Source: Zingiber officinale
Lineage: Eukaryota; Streptophyta; Magnoliopsida; Zingiberales; Zingiberaceae
Length of the DNA stretch: 64,000 nucleotides
Direction: 5' to 3'
NCBI RefSeq assembly: GCF_018446385.1
Contig: NC_055996.1
Coordinates: 129,318,532-129,382,531 of the forward strand
Part shown: in pieces, positions 33,759-45,281 of the stretch
How the letters are laid out: each line of letters opens with the position of its first letter
How positions within the stretch are numbered: position 1 is the first letter of the stretch
The notes under the pieces: generated by a model
The model's database searches: none
What the model saw: the letters and a program-made list of their open reading frames with translations, nothing else
Told to the model about the DNA's origin: nothing
Made by a program: the position numbers and the translations under genes

Positions 33759-35228
33759 ATGGATCAATTCGGAGAAGACATCACCATTCCACCCTTCTAC
33801 AACGACAACTTCGCATATTGGAAGGTAAGGATGATGTATTTCCTTAGGACTAATATGTGGAACTGGTTTTGTGTACAAGAAGGGTTTACTCCTCCAATGG
33901 ATAAAGAAGGAGAGCCTCTAGAGAAGAACAAGTGGACGAAGGAACAAGTCCACCAATCCACGATCAACAATGAGGTAACTAAAACAATTGAATTTTCATT
34001 ACCTACTAATGTTTTATGTGAGATAGGTAAATACAACAATGCCAAGGAGTTGTGGGATAACTTGGCCAAGTACCATGAGGAGAGCTCCACTTCAAGCCAT
34101 GAAGAGGAGTCTAGTGAGCCAAGTAGCTCACATCATGGAGGAATGGATTTAGAAGTTGAGGGCCACTCAACATCTAAAGAAGAAGAGGAGAGTTCTTCTT
34201 CAAGTTCGGAGCAAGAAGAAGAAGCTTCTACCTCCGGAAGGGATGAAGGAGAGAGCATTCATCCATCCTCAAACCTAGGTAACTCAAACACTTTAATTTC
34301 GAGCAAATTACATATATTATGCTTTGAGTGTAGGGAGTATGGACATTACAAGAGTAAATGTCCAAAGAGAGTTAGGAAGACTCCACCGGCGCCTAAGGTC
34401 AAGGAAGCCGGAGGCCCGATACGCAAAGGCAAGGAGCACGTGGTGTGCTTCCAATGCAAGCGAAGGGGACACTATAGGAGCCAATGTCCGAGGGGGAGGC
34501 AATCTCACAAGGACAAGAAACCAAGCACATCAATAGTGGGGGCTAAGGCAAACCCTAAGGTAATCTCTAAGGTTCATTATTGCAATTCTAATAAAACTCA
34601 TGCTAGTAGTTTTGTTGCAATTGTTAATAATGATAAGCATGTTAACTTTAGGAACCAATACATGTGCTTAGGAGCTAAACATGTTATCCTAGGTAAGGAT
34701 AACATTAGAAATACCAACCCTAGGATTAACGCTTCTAAAGTTAAGGAAAACCTAGGTAGAAATCCCAAGAAGACTAGACACATGCCTAGGAATATCTCAA
34801 GAGAAAATGACAAATTAACACTTGAGGTATTAGAGAGGGAAAATCAAGTCTTGAGGTCAAGACTTGATAATTTAGAAAAGGCTCTTAAAAACATGGAGAA
34901 GTCATCTCTAGGGTTTAAGAGTCAAAAACCCAAGTCCAAGGACAAGAAAGGTTTGGGTCACAAACCTAAGTTCCAAGTGGTCAAGCCCACTTATCATAAT
35001 GTTTCATTCGATTATGGAACAAAACCTAGGGCTAGGAAGACCATTACCAAGGTCACAAGGGGAGTCACCCCTATAGTAGACCTTGATGAGACCCAAATGA
35101 CCAAGGCTCTAAAGCCTAAGAGGGTCATTAGGAGGGTTGCTAGGGAAGTTATCCCTAGTGAATATTTAGTGAACCCAATGAGCTCTAATAGGTATTGGGT
35201 TCCTAGGAGCATCTTCTCTACCCCATAG
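33759..35228 (+). CDS. gag: Copia-B gag-like nucleocapsid protein
   Basis: 489 residues from the ATG at 33759, which follows the PBS by 47 bases. The N-terminus (PPFYNDNFAYWKVRMMYFLR) is the copia gag UBN2-type domain, seemingly shortened around residue 107, where it jumps to an acidic Ser/Glu linker (about 108-170). Two CCHC zinc knuckles follow: C188-C201 (CFECREYGHYKSKC) and C230-C243 (CFQCKRRGHYRSQC). A predicted coiled coil spans about 349-382, and the tail is basic. Such proteins package element RNA in cytoplasmic particles. There is no protease after it; the frame ends RYWVPRSIFSTP. It is intact as a reading frame, which is unusual among the elements here. It is most like SIRE-type gag by layout. 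Confidence 0.85.
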   Translation: MDQFGEDITIPPFYNDNFAYWKVRMMYFLRTNMWNWFCVQEGFTPPMDKEGEPLEKNKWTKEQVHQSTINNEVTKTIEFSLPTNVLCEIGKYNNAKELWDNLAKYHEESSTSSHEEESSEPSSSHHGGMDLEVEGHSTSKEEEESSSSSSEQEEEASTSGRDEGESIHPSSNLGNSNTLISSKLHILCFECREYGHYKSKCPKRVRKTPPAPKVKEAGGPIRKGKEHVVCFQCKRRGHYRSQCPRGRQSHKDKKPSTSIVGAKANPKVISKVHYCNSNKTHASSFVAIVNNDKHVNFRNQYMCLGAKHVILGKDNIRNTNPRINASKVKENLGRNPKKTRHMPRNISRENDKLTLEVLERENQVLRSRLDNLEKALKNMEKSSLGFKSQKPKSKDKKGLGHKPKFQVVKPTYHNVSFDYGTKPRARKTITKVTRGVTPIVDLDETQMTKALKPKRVIRRVAREVIPSEYLVNPMSSNRYWVPRSIFSTP

Positions 35229-37235
35229 ATGGGTTAGAGAGTGTCAACTCCGATTAGAAGGGTAGTTAACCCAACTTTGAGGAAATTGACACTCAAGGAG
35301 CATTTTCAAGGTTTTGAGAACTCTTGAAAATGAAATGGAATTATCATTTACTCCTTTGAAGAGTTAAATGTGCCTAAAAGATTGGAAATTTCATTTTTAA
35401 TCTCAATTGGCACAATTTGGGAAAATCTAGAGAACTCTCGAGGAAAAATGAAACATGCCAAGTTTTGAGGATAAATTTGATCTTTAAGTGGCATGAATTA
35501 ATCTAGAGTTCAAGAAGTGTCAAAATTAGGATTTTGGCATATTAGGGCAATCAAGGGTTAAAGCTTAAGTTTTAGCTAAGGCTAAGGATACTTAGATAGG
35601 TAATCTAGGTATGTCTTATTCATGCTAAATCTTGCCATGATTGTTTTGCCCTCACATGTCATGACATCATGTTTAATTTTATCATTTGATATGTCATGAT
35701 AATGCTTAGGCTAGTTTTTATGTCATGTTTATTTAAGTTTCAAACTTTATGCCATGACATCATGACATTGGCACATGTTTTCATTTATGATACCATTTTA
35801 TGCCATGTCATCATCTCTTGCATTAATAATCAATTGAATTGATTTAAGGATGAAAAACACATTTTGATATTGAGATCAAATTTGTGTTTAGAAAATGCAT
35901 GAGACCTTAGTCTAAGATACCTAAACCCATATCTCACATCAAAATTGCCATGGATGTGTTTGATACACTTTAGATGTGTGTGAGATATTAGGATCATGAA
36001 TTAGGATCAAGGTGCATAGTTCTTGTACCTAGATGAGCCTAATTCAAGAAATGGAGGATCATAGGGAAAGCTTGTGTACAAGTCATGTACATTTAGCCCT
36101 AAGATTATGGTCCTAAATTAAAAGGTTTAAAATCATTTTGAAATTGATTTGGAAAACCTTGATGAAGTCATCTTAGTGATTGCATTCATCATTGAACATT
36201 GTGATACAAAGTTGAGTTAAACTTGAACTATTTCAAAGTTTCTTGAACTTTGTATCAAGATTGAAAAATGGAAGTTATTTTCATAGAAAACTATTTTTCC
36301 ATGATAGTATATGTTATGAGGAATGTATCCTCAAAATTTCACAATTTTTCGAATTTTCTGGAATTTTCTAGGAGTTTCTGAATTTCGGGAAGGAAATTTC
36401 AGAAATTTCCTGTCAGAGTCTGGATCGGTCTGGGGACCGATCCAGGGAAGTCCTGATCGGTCTGTGGACCGATCCAGTGAAGCATGGATCGGTCTGCAGA
36501 CCGATCCAGTAAGAACCAGAGAGCTTGGTGCGATCTGGTGAAGGCCTGATCGGTCTGAGGACCGATCCATGGGGTTTCTGATCGGTCTGGGGACCGATCA
36601 GAGCGTGCCAGTTTCTGATTTTCAGCTGTTGGTCTGAAATTTCAGCTGGAAGTTGGGTTTTGTGGATTTCTAAAGGTTTGAAACTCTCCAAGACATTGTT
36701 GGTGCAATGGTCAAGGGGGAGTTGACCTTTAGGGGGAGTTTTACCTAATTGTCAAGGGGGAGTTGACTTTTAGGGGGAGTTTTTACTCCTTAAGACTTTT
36801 GAGGATTAGTGATATGGGATTATCACTAAGTTGATTGTTGAGTTTAGTATCAAGGGGGAAATTAAGAGTTTCAATGAAAGGTATGGGACTTTCATTAGGA
36901 AGAAACTCTTGACCTCGATACCCTCCTTTTTCCTTTTTGATGTGTGTCAAAAAGGGGAGAGTGTTTATTGGAGAATTATTGGAGAACCCAAGTTAGGTTA
37001 TCGGGTTAACCTAATCTAGGGGAAGAATGTCAAGGAATGTTCGAGGAAGAACATTGGAATTCTTTTTGATGTGTGTCAAAAAGGGGGAGAATTATTGGAG
37101 AACCCAAGTTAGGTTATCGGGTTAACCTAAGGGGAGAATGTCCAAGGAAAGAACATTAGACATTGGAAGATGGTTGGAAAACCTAAGTTAGGTTATCGGG
37201 TTAACCTAATTTGATTTTGGATTTTGTCAAACATC
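35229..37235 (+). other. Copia-B non-coding interior in place of pol
   Basis: No pol motif in any frame. It contains AT-rich filler with recurrent GCCATGACATCATG words (35640-35820), the GATCGGTC palindrome array (36420-36603) and three repeats of AAGTTAGGTTATCGGGTTAA (about 36981, 37108 and 37183) interleaved with PPT-like runs. Confidence 0.75.
36420..36603. repeat. GATCGGTC...GACCGATC palindrome array
   Basis: Five hairpins of the type CTGGATCGGTC-TGGG-GACCGATCCAG with stems of about 10-11 bp, spaced 30-60 bases apart. The same motif occurs in both Copia-B LTRs (32870-33105; 38220-38515). Confidence 0.85.
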
Positions 37236-37249
37236 AAAAAGGGGGAGAT
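37236..37249 (+). promoter_or_regulatory. Copia-B polypurine tract
   Basis: AAAAAGGGGGAGAT immediately before the 3' LTR. Near-copies (CAAAAAGGGGAGAG and CAAAAAGGGGGAGAA) lie upstream at about 36949 and 37076. Confidence 0.85.
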
Positions 37250-39118
37250 TGTTGGTGCAATCTTAGGTCGTTGGTCAACCTTAGGTCAAGGTTGACCTAG
37301 TTGAGTTGTATGATGATGTTTGACGAGAAGAGAGTTCTATTCTTGATATGGGACAAGAATAGATGTTTGGGAGATTATTGGTGCAACCGTATGTCAAGGT
37401 TGACCGTTGACCTGATTCGGGAAAAGTCCAAGCGGGGAGCTTGGCACGAGTCCAAGTGTGGAAACTTGCACGGAAAAGTCCAAGTATGGAGACTTGGCAA
37501 CTGGAAAAATCCAAGTATGGAGACTTAGCACGGAGAAGTCCAAGCAGGAGCTTGGCACGAGGGAAAGTCCTAACTGGAATGTTAGGCAATTGAAAGTCCC
37601 GGTGAATGAAGGCAAGGGGAAAGTCCTAACTGGGATGTTAGGGTGGAAAGTCCCGTGAGTGAAGCCAGGGGAAAGTCCTAACTGGGATGTTAGGCAATGG
37701 AAAAGTCCTGGGTGAAGTCAGGCAATGGGAAAGTCCTAACTGGATGTTAGGTAAGAAAGTCCTGGAGTGAAGGCAATGGGAAAGTCCTAACTGGGATGTT
37801 AGGCGCTGGAAAGTCCGTGAGTGAAGCGAAGGCAAAGTCTAACAGGATGTTAGGGGTGGAAATCTCGTGAGTAAAGTCGTGAAAACCCTAGTGAGTGAAG
37901 CTAGGTGAAAGTCGTGGTGAGTGAAGCCGGGAAGGAAAATCCAGATGGATCAAGGGTGATCGGACATCCGGTGTTGGAAAGTCCAAGTAGATCAAGGAGT
38001 GATCGGATACTTGGCACGAAGAGGAAAATCCAGATGGATCGAGATGATCGGACATCCGGTGTGGAAAGTCTAAGTGGGTCAAAGGATTGACCGACACTTA
38101 GCGAGGAGTGCTAGCGTGTCAAGGGAGTGACCGATGCTAGGCATGATGTACCAACAGTCAAGGTTGACCGGATGTTGGTGTGGAAGCCTTAGGTTTAGGG
38201 TCGAAGTTTGGATCGGGCCGCAGATCCAATGATACATGAGCTCATCCGATCGGTGGACCGATCGGTGACGATCGATATCGATGGTTATCTCGATCGGTCC
38301 GGAGACCATCGAAGGAGATCAGTGGCAAACTAGCAGAGAAGAGAAGCCTGATCGGTCTACGGACCGATCAGAAGGTTCCCTGATCGGTCTGTGGACCGAT
38401 CAGGATGTTTCCTGATCGGTCCATGGACCGATCAGGGACAGAACCGAAGCGAAGGCTTCTTCCCTGATCAGTTCAGGATGTTTCCTGATCGGTCTGTGGA
38501 CCGATCAGGGTTATAGCCGTTGTGACGCAACGGCTAGTTTCTTCGCTGTTTCTTCTTCGCAGGTATAAGGAGACGAGGGCATCTTCTATGTAGGACACTG
38601 CTTCTTTTTCCTCCTTAGAACTTCTGTTCTGCTGCTGAAGTTTCAGCTTCGACTGAGCCTTGTTGAGCTCACTTCCGAAGCCCCGCGTGAGCTTCTTTCG
38701 GCTGAGCTGCTTGTTGGCATTCGTCCGTGAAGTTGTTGCTTCCAGGACTTCAGTCGACGACAAGAAGGCAAGCTTGTATTGTTACATTCATTGTATTTAC
38801 TTCTTGTATTCCTTGTATTCTATCTTGCTGTTGCGAGTTATTGTGGCGAGGTTTCTCCACCCACAAGGAGTATCTATTAGCCGGGTTTCCGGGGACTCAT
38901 TCACCGACGGATTGACTGGACTCGTCCACCTTACGGACACGCCGAGGAGTAGGAGCCCTAATCTCCGAACCTCGTTACATCCTTGTGTTAAGGTTTGGTT
39001 TTCTTCTCTTTCGTTTCTTTGTATTTTCCGCTGCGCTAACACATTTTGTAGAAAGAAACGACGAATTGGGGTCGGCTATTCACACCCCCCCTCTCTAGCC
39101 GTACGTCGGATCCTAACA
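37250..39118 (+). repeat. Copia-B 3' LTR
   Basis: 1869 bp. It contains the GGAAAGTCC array (about 37400-37950) and a better-preserved palindrome array (38220-38515) than the 5' LTR. Confidence 0.9.
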
Positions 39119-39371
39119 AGTTGGAGGTGCTTTTGTTAGTAGCCCAGTCTCAAGCTCGGTCAAAAGCCTTCCTAAGAGACAAAGCTTATCAGGATCTAGA
39201 GCACAAGACTAAGGAATTGAATTATTTGAAAGCCCAACATGCTTCAAAGATAACCACGTTATCCAGGAAAGTTCATGTGGACAATCTAATGATATCGCAA
39301 CTACAACAAGATTTAGATTAGCTGAAGCTAAGGTGGATATTCTGCAGGCCAAGTTGGATCAACTTAAATGA

Positions 39372-39496
39372 GGGATGACCTTTCAGTCACATGTTTGGGG
39401 AGGATGAGTCGCACAAACGCCGGAGGCCTAGGTAAACTTCTACTCTTCACCCAAGTTGTCATTCTACTTCCCACTTCCACTTGAGTGTGGAGGAAC
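39372..39496. other. Tat-2 interior, short spacer
   Basis: Sequence following the coiled-coil ORF. No further feature before the Copia-D LTR. Confidence 0.5.
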
Positions 39497-41635
39497 TGTT
39501 GGGGCTTCTTGGAATTTCATTCTGTTTCCCCTGTATAAAAATTTGTACAAGCACAGAACTTTTCCTAGCAACCCATGTGTTCTTTAGAAGTTAAACTTGG
39601 ATTGGAAATAAAACTTAACATTTTTAATCCAAGTTTAACTCATGTGTTTTTCAAAAGTTAAACCAATTTACAGAAGTTGATTAAATATCTATTTCAAGGA
39701 TTGGCTTCCAGGTCATGGCAAGACACTCAGCCTTCTTGGGTATGAGATCATCCACCACATTCTAGACAAAACCTTTCAAAGAAATTGAATATTTAAAATC
39801 CTTACAGTAACCTTAGGTTTAACTACAGAGACCACAATTGAAGCACAAGATCATTGGCCTCTTGTGTTGGTATTTCAAGATCCATACAAAGAAAATAAAC
39901 TAACTAATACACAGCGGAATAATTAACTAGTTGTACCTTTCTTTTGTTTCAATAGACCTCTTGATCTTCTGCTGTATTCCTCTCCTCCTCTTGGACGTCG
40001 TGTGGATGACGATCTTCCAAGACAACACCACCGGAACCACTTCTTCTCCTTCAAGACTTTCTGCCACAAAGGGATGCTAGAATAGAGAGTCTCCTTCTCT
40101 TCTTCTCCTCCTCCAAGTAACTGGCCATAAGAAGATGGAGCCTCTTGATGTCGCCGACCCTTGGTAAAGGAAACAAGGGGAGAATAGAAAGGGAAGAGGG
40201 TCGACCAAACAAGGATTAAAAGAGGAGACTTAGGTTGTACCATAAGGCACCATCTACCTCTCTTTTATAATCCTTAGTGAATGCAAAAAAGGAAAGATTT
40301 AAACAAAATTAAAATCTTCCTTTTAATTCCTATTATGTGTGGCCGGCCCTTATTTGGACAACAATTAAGGAAAAATTTTAAAATTAAAATCTCTCTTTTA
40401 AACCATTGTGGATGGCTACAAAAAAGGAAAGATTTTAAAAATTAAAATATCTCTTTTAAATCCCTTTGTAGATGGCTATAAAAGGAAAGTTTTTAAAATT
40501 AAAATATCTCTTTTAAATCCTTGTGGATGACTATAAAAGGAAAGATTTTAAAAAATTAAAACTCTCTTTTAATTCCTTGTGGCCGACCCCTTGCTTGAGC
40601 ACCAAGCAAGGCTTGGTCGGCCACCCCTTGGGCTCCAAGCAAAGTTTGGTCGGCCCCTTGCTTGGGTATCAAGTAAGGATGTGGCCGGCCCATTATTTGG
40701 GTAAGAAGTGGATTTGGTTGGATACAAGGCTTTTAATAAAGAGGCTACAACGGGACCTAGAGGAGGAATTGGTTTTGGCCTCCTGATGGACTTGGGCTTC
40801 CCGTGCTCAGCCCGAAACTTAACTCAAGTCCATCAATAATAACCCATACCACTAAAGAGTTATTATTGAACTACCACACCAATCCCATATTACAATATGG
40901 GATCCTTCTTATCATGAGTGCGTTAATCTCCCTGTGTTTAAGATATCGTATGTCCATTAATTAAATGAGTTACTAACAACTCACTTAATTAACATCTAAC
41001 TCCAAGAGTAGTACCACTCAACTTTATTGTCATGTCAGACTAAGTCCACCTACAGGGTTTTACATGACAATCCTTATGAGCTCCTCAAGGGGACATCATC
41101 AACTTATATAAATAGGACACAGTTTTCTTCTATAATCAATAACACACCATATAAATGGTACTATTTCCCAATTTATCGGGCCTATTGATTTAACGAATAC
41201 ATCTCACCTATTGATAAGTCAAAGAAATAAATACTAAGCATATGTGCTTGTTATTATATCAGGATTAAGAGTATGCACATCTATAATAACAGAGGCTCTG
41301 TCCTTCTATATAGTCAGTATAAAAGGAACTACTTCAAATGGTCCTGCTTAATGCACACTTAGTGTACTAGCATGATTTTATAGTCAAGATAGACTAATAC
41401 TAAATCACACTACGACTGTTCCAATGGTTTATCCAATCCATCTTGGTTGTGAGCTACTATTTATAATTTATAAGGAACCGATAACATGATCTTCTGTGTG
41501 ACACTATATACCATGTTATCTACAATATAAATTAAATGAACAACTACATATAAATGCATACATTTGACCAATATGATTCTCATTTTAAAATAAATGTTCA
41601 CACAAAAAGCTAGGCTTATAGTATACATCCCAACA
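39497..41635 (-). mobile_element. Copia-D solo LTR, related to Copia-A
   Basis: 2139 bp with TGTTGG...CCAACA ends. It aligns over its length with Copia-A LTRs but is clearly diverged. No interior follows on either side, so it is a solo LTR. Flanks GGAAC (39492-39496) and TAAAC (41636-41640) match at only three of five bases, so the target duplication is decayed or the locus rearranged. Confidence 0.75.
40366..40582. repeat. ~58-bp tandem repeat in the Copia-D LTR
   Basis: AAATTAAAATATCTCTTTTA units start near 40380, 40438, 40496 and 40553, each with GGATGGCTATAAAAGGAAAG. Similar longer arrays expand the LTRs at 47520-48060 and 60300-60840. Confidence 0.8.
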
Positions 41636-42518
41636 TAAACGATCTGGTGTTTTTTAACAGAAATAAACTTCTGTGGGATGACAGATTTTTCGATCGACAA
41701 CAGTACCAGGTAAAATATTCCCTGACCTGGTAGAAACAGTTCTAAGAAACAAGATCGATCGAAGTTTATATCTCCACTATAGTAGTTGGTGGAAATTTAA
41801 GAGCTATGTTTGTAAAATTACCGATAATGATATCAGGGTTTTATGTTTGTGTTTGAGAGTAATATATAACATCATGTATTTGGCTATACCTAGAATAAAT
41901 AAATGGAAAATTCTATGTATGAGCCTAATCAAGTATTTGAAGTCCGTCCTGTCTATAAGATCGGACGGGCTTACGACTTGTTCAGAGATCCCGACTCTCT
42001 TCCGAGTTATAATTTGATATTGATTCCTCTATTTATTGCACCTAGGAAACCAATCACCTTTTTCAAAATTTTCTTTTTATTAATTGGTCCTTCAACAAAA
42101 AGAGAGTATCGGCGGTGTGCGATGCTGCGGCGTCGATACAAGTATGATTTGCCCTGTTATGTTTATCATAAATGCTCTTTTATGGATTTATGACACATGT
42201 TACTAATTCCTTCATCTTGACGTAATAAGCTACATGCTTTTTAGCAACGTCCTGTCATATTCTTTCTTCAATAAATCAATGGTTGCCCTTGTGAAGTTTG
42301 TTCACATCCAACGGTGATCCTTGTTAAGCAATACTTTTGAAAACCCCTAAACCCTTTACATTCCTACCTCTTTGTCTTCTTCCTCACGCTCTCTATTGAT
42401 ACTATTGTTCGGGCTTTGCACAGTTTCTGCCGACCTCCTTTCTCCTCCCATTCTTCCTTGTTGTTCTTCCTTCTCCAAACTTCAATAAGTCACTTTTCTT
42501 GTGTTCTTGTATTATTCT
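41636..42518. other. Spacer upstream of the three-exon ORF
   Basis: No gene is recognised. A small inverted pair GTCCGTCC/GGACGGGC lies near 41942-41972. The last 200 bases are pyrimidine-rich and would be the leader/promoter of the following ORF. Confidence 0.5.
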
Positions 42519-43197
42519 ATGGATGAAGAGTCTTTCTCTGCTTGGTATGCTCAAACCTCCTCTGTCTTTCATAAATCTGATAGGTCTGCCCTTCGTTCTT
42601 TATATGAGATCCCCAAGACTTATCGTATTACAATTCGTGATTCAGATGCTTGCCCTCATCTTCCCCCTAAGAATCATATTACCTTTTTCAGAAATCAACT
42701 AATAGCGGGCTTACATTTTCCCATTCCCCCTTTTTTGGTAGAAATTAGCCAGTACTTTGACACTCCCCTGCAACAATTCGCCCCTAATGCCTTCCGCTAT
42801 CTTTGCGGTCTATTCATGTTATTTCATCTTCATGGCATCCCTCCAACCCCTCAAAATTTCTTTATGTTTTCCTATCCAAAGAAGTCAGATCCTGGTGTCT
42901 TCCTATTCCAATCCAGACCCAAAATGGCCTTCTTCAAGGAGATGTCATCTTCTATCAAGGGATGGAAATCATGCTTCTTCTTCGTGGAATTTCCTGAACC
43001 TATCCCTTGGTCTTTTTCTTGGAGATCCTCTCTTCCTGCTCTTCCGGACGTAAAGGAATTGCATAGACATCCTTCATTTGCTACTTACTCAAAGAAGCTA
43101 TCAGGTTGTCGCTTATTCATTCACAAATGGATTTGTGATGACCTCCTCTATCTTTTTGGATTGAGCCCCGTCAAGATAGAGCTGCATAGCTCTCTTG

Positions 43198-43261
43198 GTA
43201 AGTCACCATTTATCTGTTATAATCCTTTTTTACTAACTAAGATATTTTTTATTTTGTGTAG
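43198..43261 (+). other. Intron 1 of the three-exon ORF
   Basis: GTAAGT donor, TACTAAC at 43231-43237, TTTTGTGTAG acceptor. Removing it fuses the exon 1 frame (one leftover base) to exon 2 exactly. The sister copy has an intron at the same place and phase (51454-51554). Confidence 0.75.
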
Positions 43262-43935
43262 TGGATACTCTGTTTGAAGCCACGATCGATGATCAGTTAT
43301 GTTTGGAGGAGGAGGTAGTTAAAGCTAAAGATCAAGAGCTTCTCTCCGCATTGAGTCAGCCCTCTTCAACAGAAGTTCCTGCCAGCACGGAAGGTGTTTC
43401 TGGCTCTCAATCTGCAATTCCTGAAGGGACTGCCATTAATCCTCCCCCAATTGTAGAACTTACATCTCCAATATCTTCAGAGAAATCCCCTAAAGCAGCC
43501 ACTACTAAGAAGAGGCACAAATTGACTCTTGCGCCCTCTCCCAAACAAAAATCCATATCTTATTCTAAAGACCTTCCCTCCGTAGATGCTATTCCTTCTT
43601 CTCCTAACCTTCCTCTATCGGCTCTTTATCCTACCCTTGCTTCTTCATCCGCCACCGTATCTGCTCAGGGTGATAGTTCCTCACCCGTTTTTGTTATGAG
43701 TTTTCCTGAGAAGATGGCCTTGCCTCCGCGAGGAGAAGGGACTCAAGATTCTCCATTTCTTATTTTTTGCCCTCCTTCGATTCAAACTACTCTATTCTCA
43801 ACCTCCTCCTCTATTGCCACTCTCCCTATATTATTGGGAGGGTCTTTCACTACAGCTTGGGAGGAAGTGCACCAACTGATTGAAGGAATTAATCGTTCTG
43901 AGGTGGCTGATAGATTCTCTTTTGAGGAGACTAAG

Positions 43936-44001
43936 GTGATACTATTTATATTTATGCTTCTACTTTTATAAATATTTCCCTAATGTCTATTGTTTTCGTA
44001 G
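43936..44001 (+). other. Intron 2 of the three-exon ORF
   Basis: GTGATA donor after an intact AAG codon and TTTTCGTAG acceptor. Phase 0, restores the coiled-coil frame. Confidence 0.65.
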
Positions 44002-45203
44002 CACTGGATAAACAACATGAGTATAGCTCGTTTGTTATATACCTTAATCCAAGAGAATGAGGCGTTAAAGAAATAAGTCTTAGAGTTATCCTCTACCCAA
44101 GTCACTAAGAAAATGGACAGTTTGTCTGTGTTGGTTGCTACTCGAAAAACCTAATGGTTCCACTGTACAAAATTTTTTACAAAGGTCTGAACCTTTTCCT
44201 AGCTACCATGTGTTCTTTTAAATTAAACTTGGATCGCCTGCGGAACTTAACACGTTTGATCCAAAGTTTAATCTATTTGTTCTTTTAGGTTTAGACTTGG
44301 ATCTCCTGCGGAACTTAACACGTTCGATCCAAATCACCTAGGTTATTAATTCCATTAAATATTAATTTCCAAAATTGGCTTCCAGGACTGCATGGCGAGG
44401 CACATGACCTTCTTGGATATGGGAACAACCACCACCGCCTAGACAAAGCCTTTTAAGGAAAACTAATATTTAATTTCCTTAAATAACTCTAGGTCAACCG
44501 AAAAGAGCAATCAAATCACAAGGAAAAGAAAAATAAAAGAACACAACATCGAAAACTAATTCGAAATACTAGAATCGCATGTCTCTTGTATTTGGTATTT
44601 TTACATGGAGATAAAACTAACATGATACGGAAAACTATATTAGTTATACCTTACTTAGTAGATAATGACCTCTTGATCTTCTACCATATTCCTCTTCTAA
44701 TCCCGGACGTTGTGTGGGCAACGATCTTCCGAGATGAGAACCACCAAGGCACCTTCTTCTTCTTTGCAAGGTTCGGCCACCACATGACTCCAAGAAAGGA
44801 TGAGGTTCGGCCACTACCACCAAGCTCCAAGGGATGCAAGAGCGAAGCCTCCTTTCTCTCCTTTTCTCCAAGCTAGATCCGACCACCACAAGGACTCCAA
44901 GAGAACAAGATGGTTCGGCCACAAGAAGGAGAAGAGAGAAGAGGAAGAGGCCGGCCACCAAGGAAGAGAGGGAGGAAAAGAATAATAGAGTTGTCTTCCA
45001 TAAAGCCTCCTCTACCCCCTCTTTTATAATCCTTGATCTTGGCAAATAAGGAAATTTAAATAAAAACTTCCTTAATTCTTTTTGTAACGCCCGAAAATTC
45101 TCAAAACTATATTAGAAATATGGTATGATTTTTCTGGAATTTTTAGGTATTTTTCCGGAATTTTTAGAGTAGCGGAAGTGGCAAAAACAAATAGAAAACA
45201 AAA

Positions 45204-45281
45204 ACGGCCTAAGCGGGAATTGAACCCGAGACCTACGGTTTACGGATAATGTTAGTAACCAGTTGAACCCAGCAGGGCCGT
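45204..45281 (-). other. tRNA-like sequence inside the gypsy LTR
   Basis: On the minus strand: a six-pair acceptor stem (ACGGCC with GGCCGT), a D-arm-like GTTCAACTGGTTACTAAC, and a T-arm CGGG-TTCAATT-CCCG with a canonical seven-base T loop and internal B-box match (GGTTCAATTCC). The anticodon arm is poor (four of five pairs, loop lacking T33), and two extra bases lie between T arm and acceptor. No function as a tRNA is claimed; it is probably tRNA-derived. Confidence 0.5.

Larger units (their letters stand above)
31876..39118 (+). mobile_element. Copia-B: gag-only (SIRE-like) copia element
   Basis: 7243 bp with perfect duplication AGTTG at 31871-31875 and 39119-39123. LTRs are 1822 and 1869 bp, with PBS at 33700 and PPT at 37236. 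The interior (3552 bp) encodes one gag-like protein and then about 2 kb of non-coding DNA. Protease, integrase, RT and RNase H are all missing. It is the only retroelement here read on the plus strand. Movement would require pol in trans. Confidence 0.92.
31768..39371 (+). pseudogene. Coiled-coil antisense ORF of Tat-2, split by Copia-B
   Basis: An ATG in good context (AACCATGG, 31768) opens a frame that joins exactly across Copia-B. The part up to 31875 continues at 39124 once one AGTTG duplicate is removed. The product would be about 120 residues, rich in Leu, Glu, Lys and Gln with heptad spacing (for example KELNYLKAQHASKITTLSRK, ISQLQQDLD), so a coiled coil. Two early TAG codons (31789-31791, 31837-31839) sit where Gln would fit, and a one-base slip near 39313-39318 precedes the end (stop 39369-39371). 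It runs opposite to the element's own strand, as antisense ORFs do in Tat-clade gypsy elements. It may be a diverged or partial relative of the coiled-coil exon at 42519-49658. Confidence 0.6.

Noticed and set aside
36420..36603. CRISPR-like appearance of the palindrome array
   Set aside because: Repeats vary, spacers are uneven, the context is a plant retrotransposon and no cas genes exist.
39497..41640. A clean target duplication for Copia-D
   Set aside because: GGAAC and TAAAC agree at only three of five bases, so a duplication is not claimed.
45204..45281. Functional tRNA gene
   Set aside because: The anticodon loop lacks the conserved T33, stems have mismatches and two extra bases separate T arm and acceptor.
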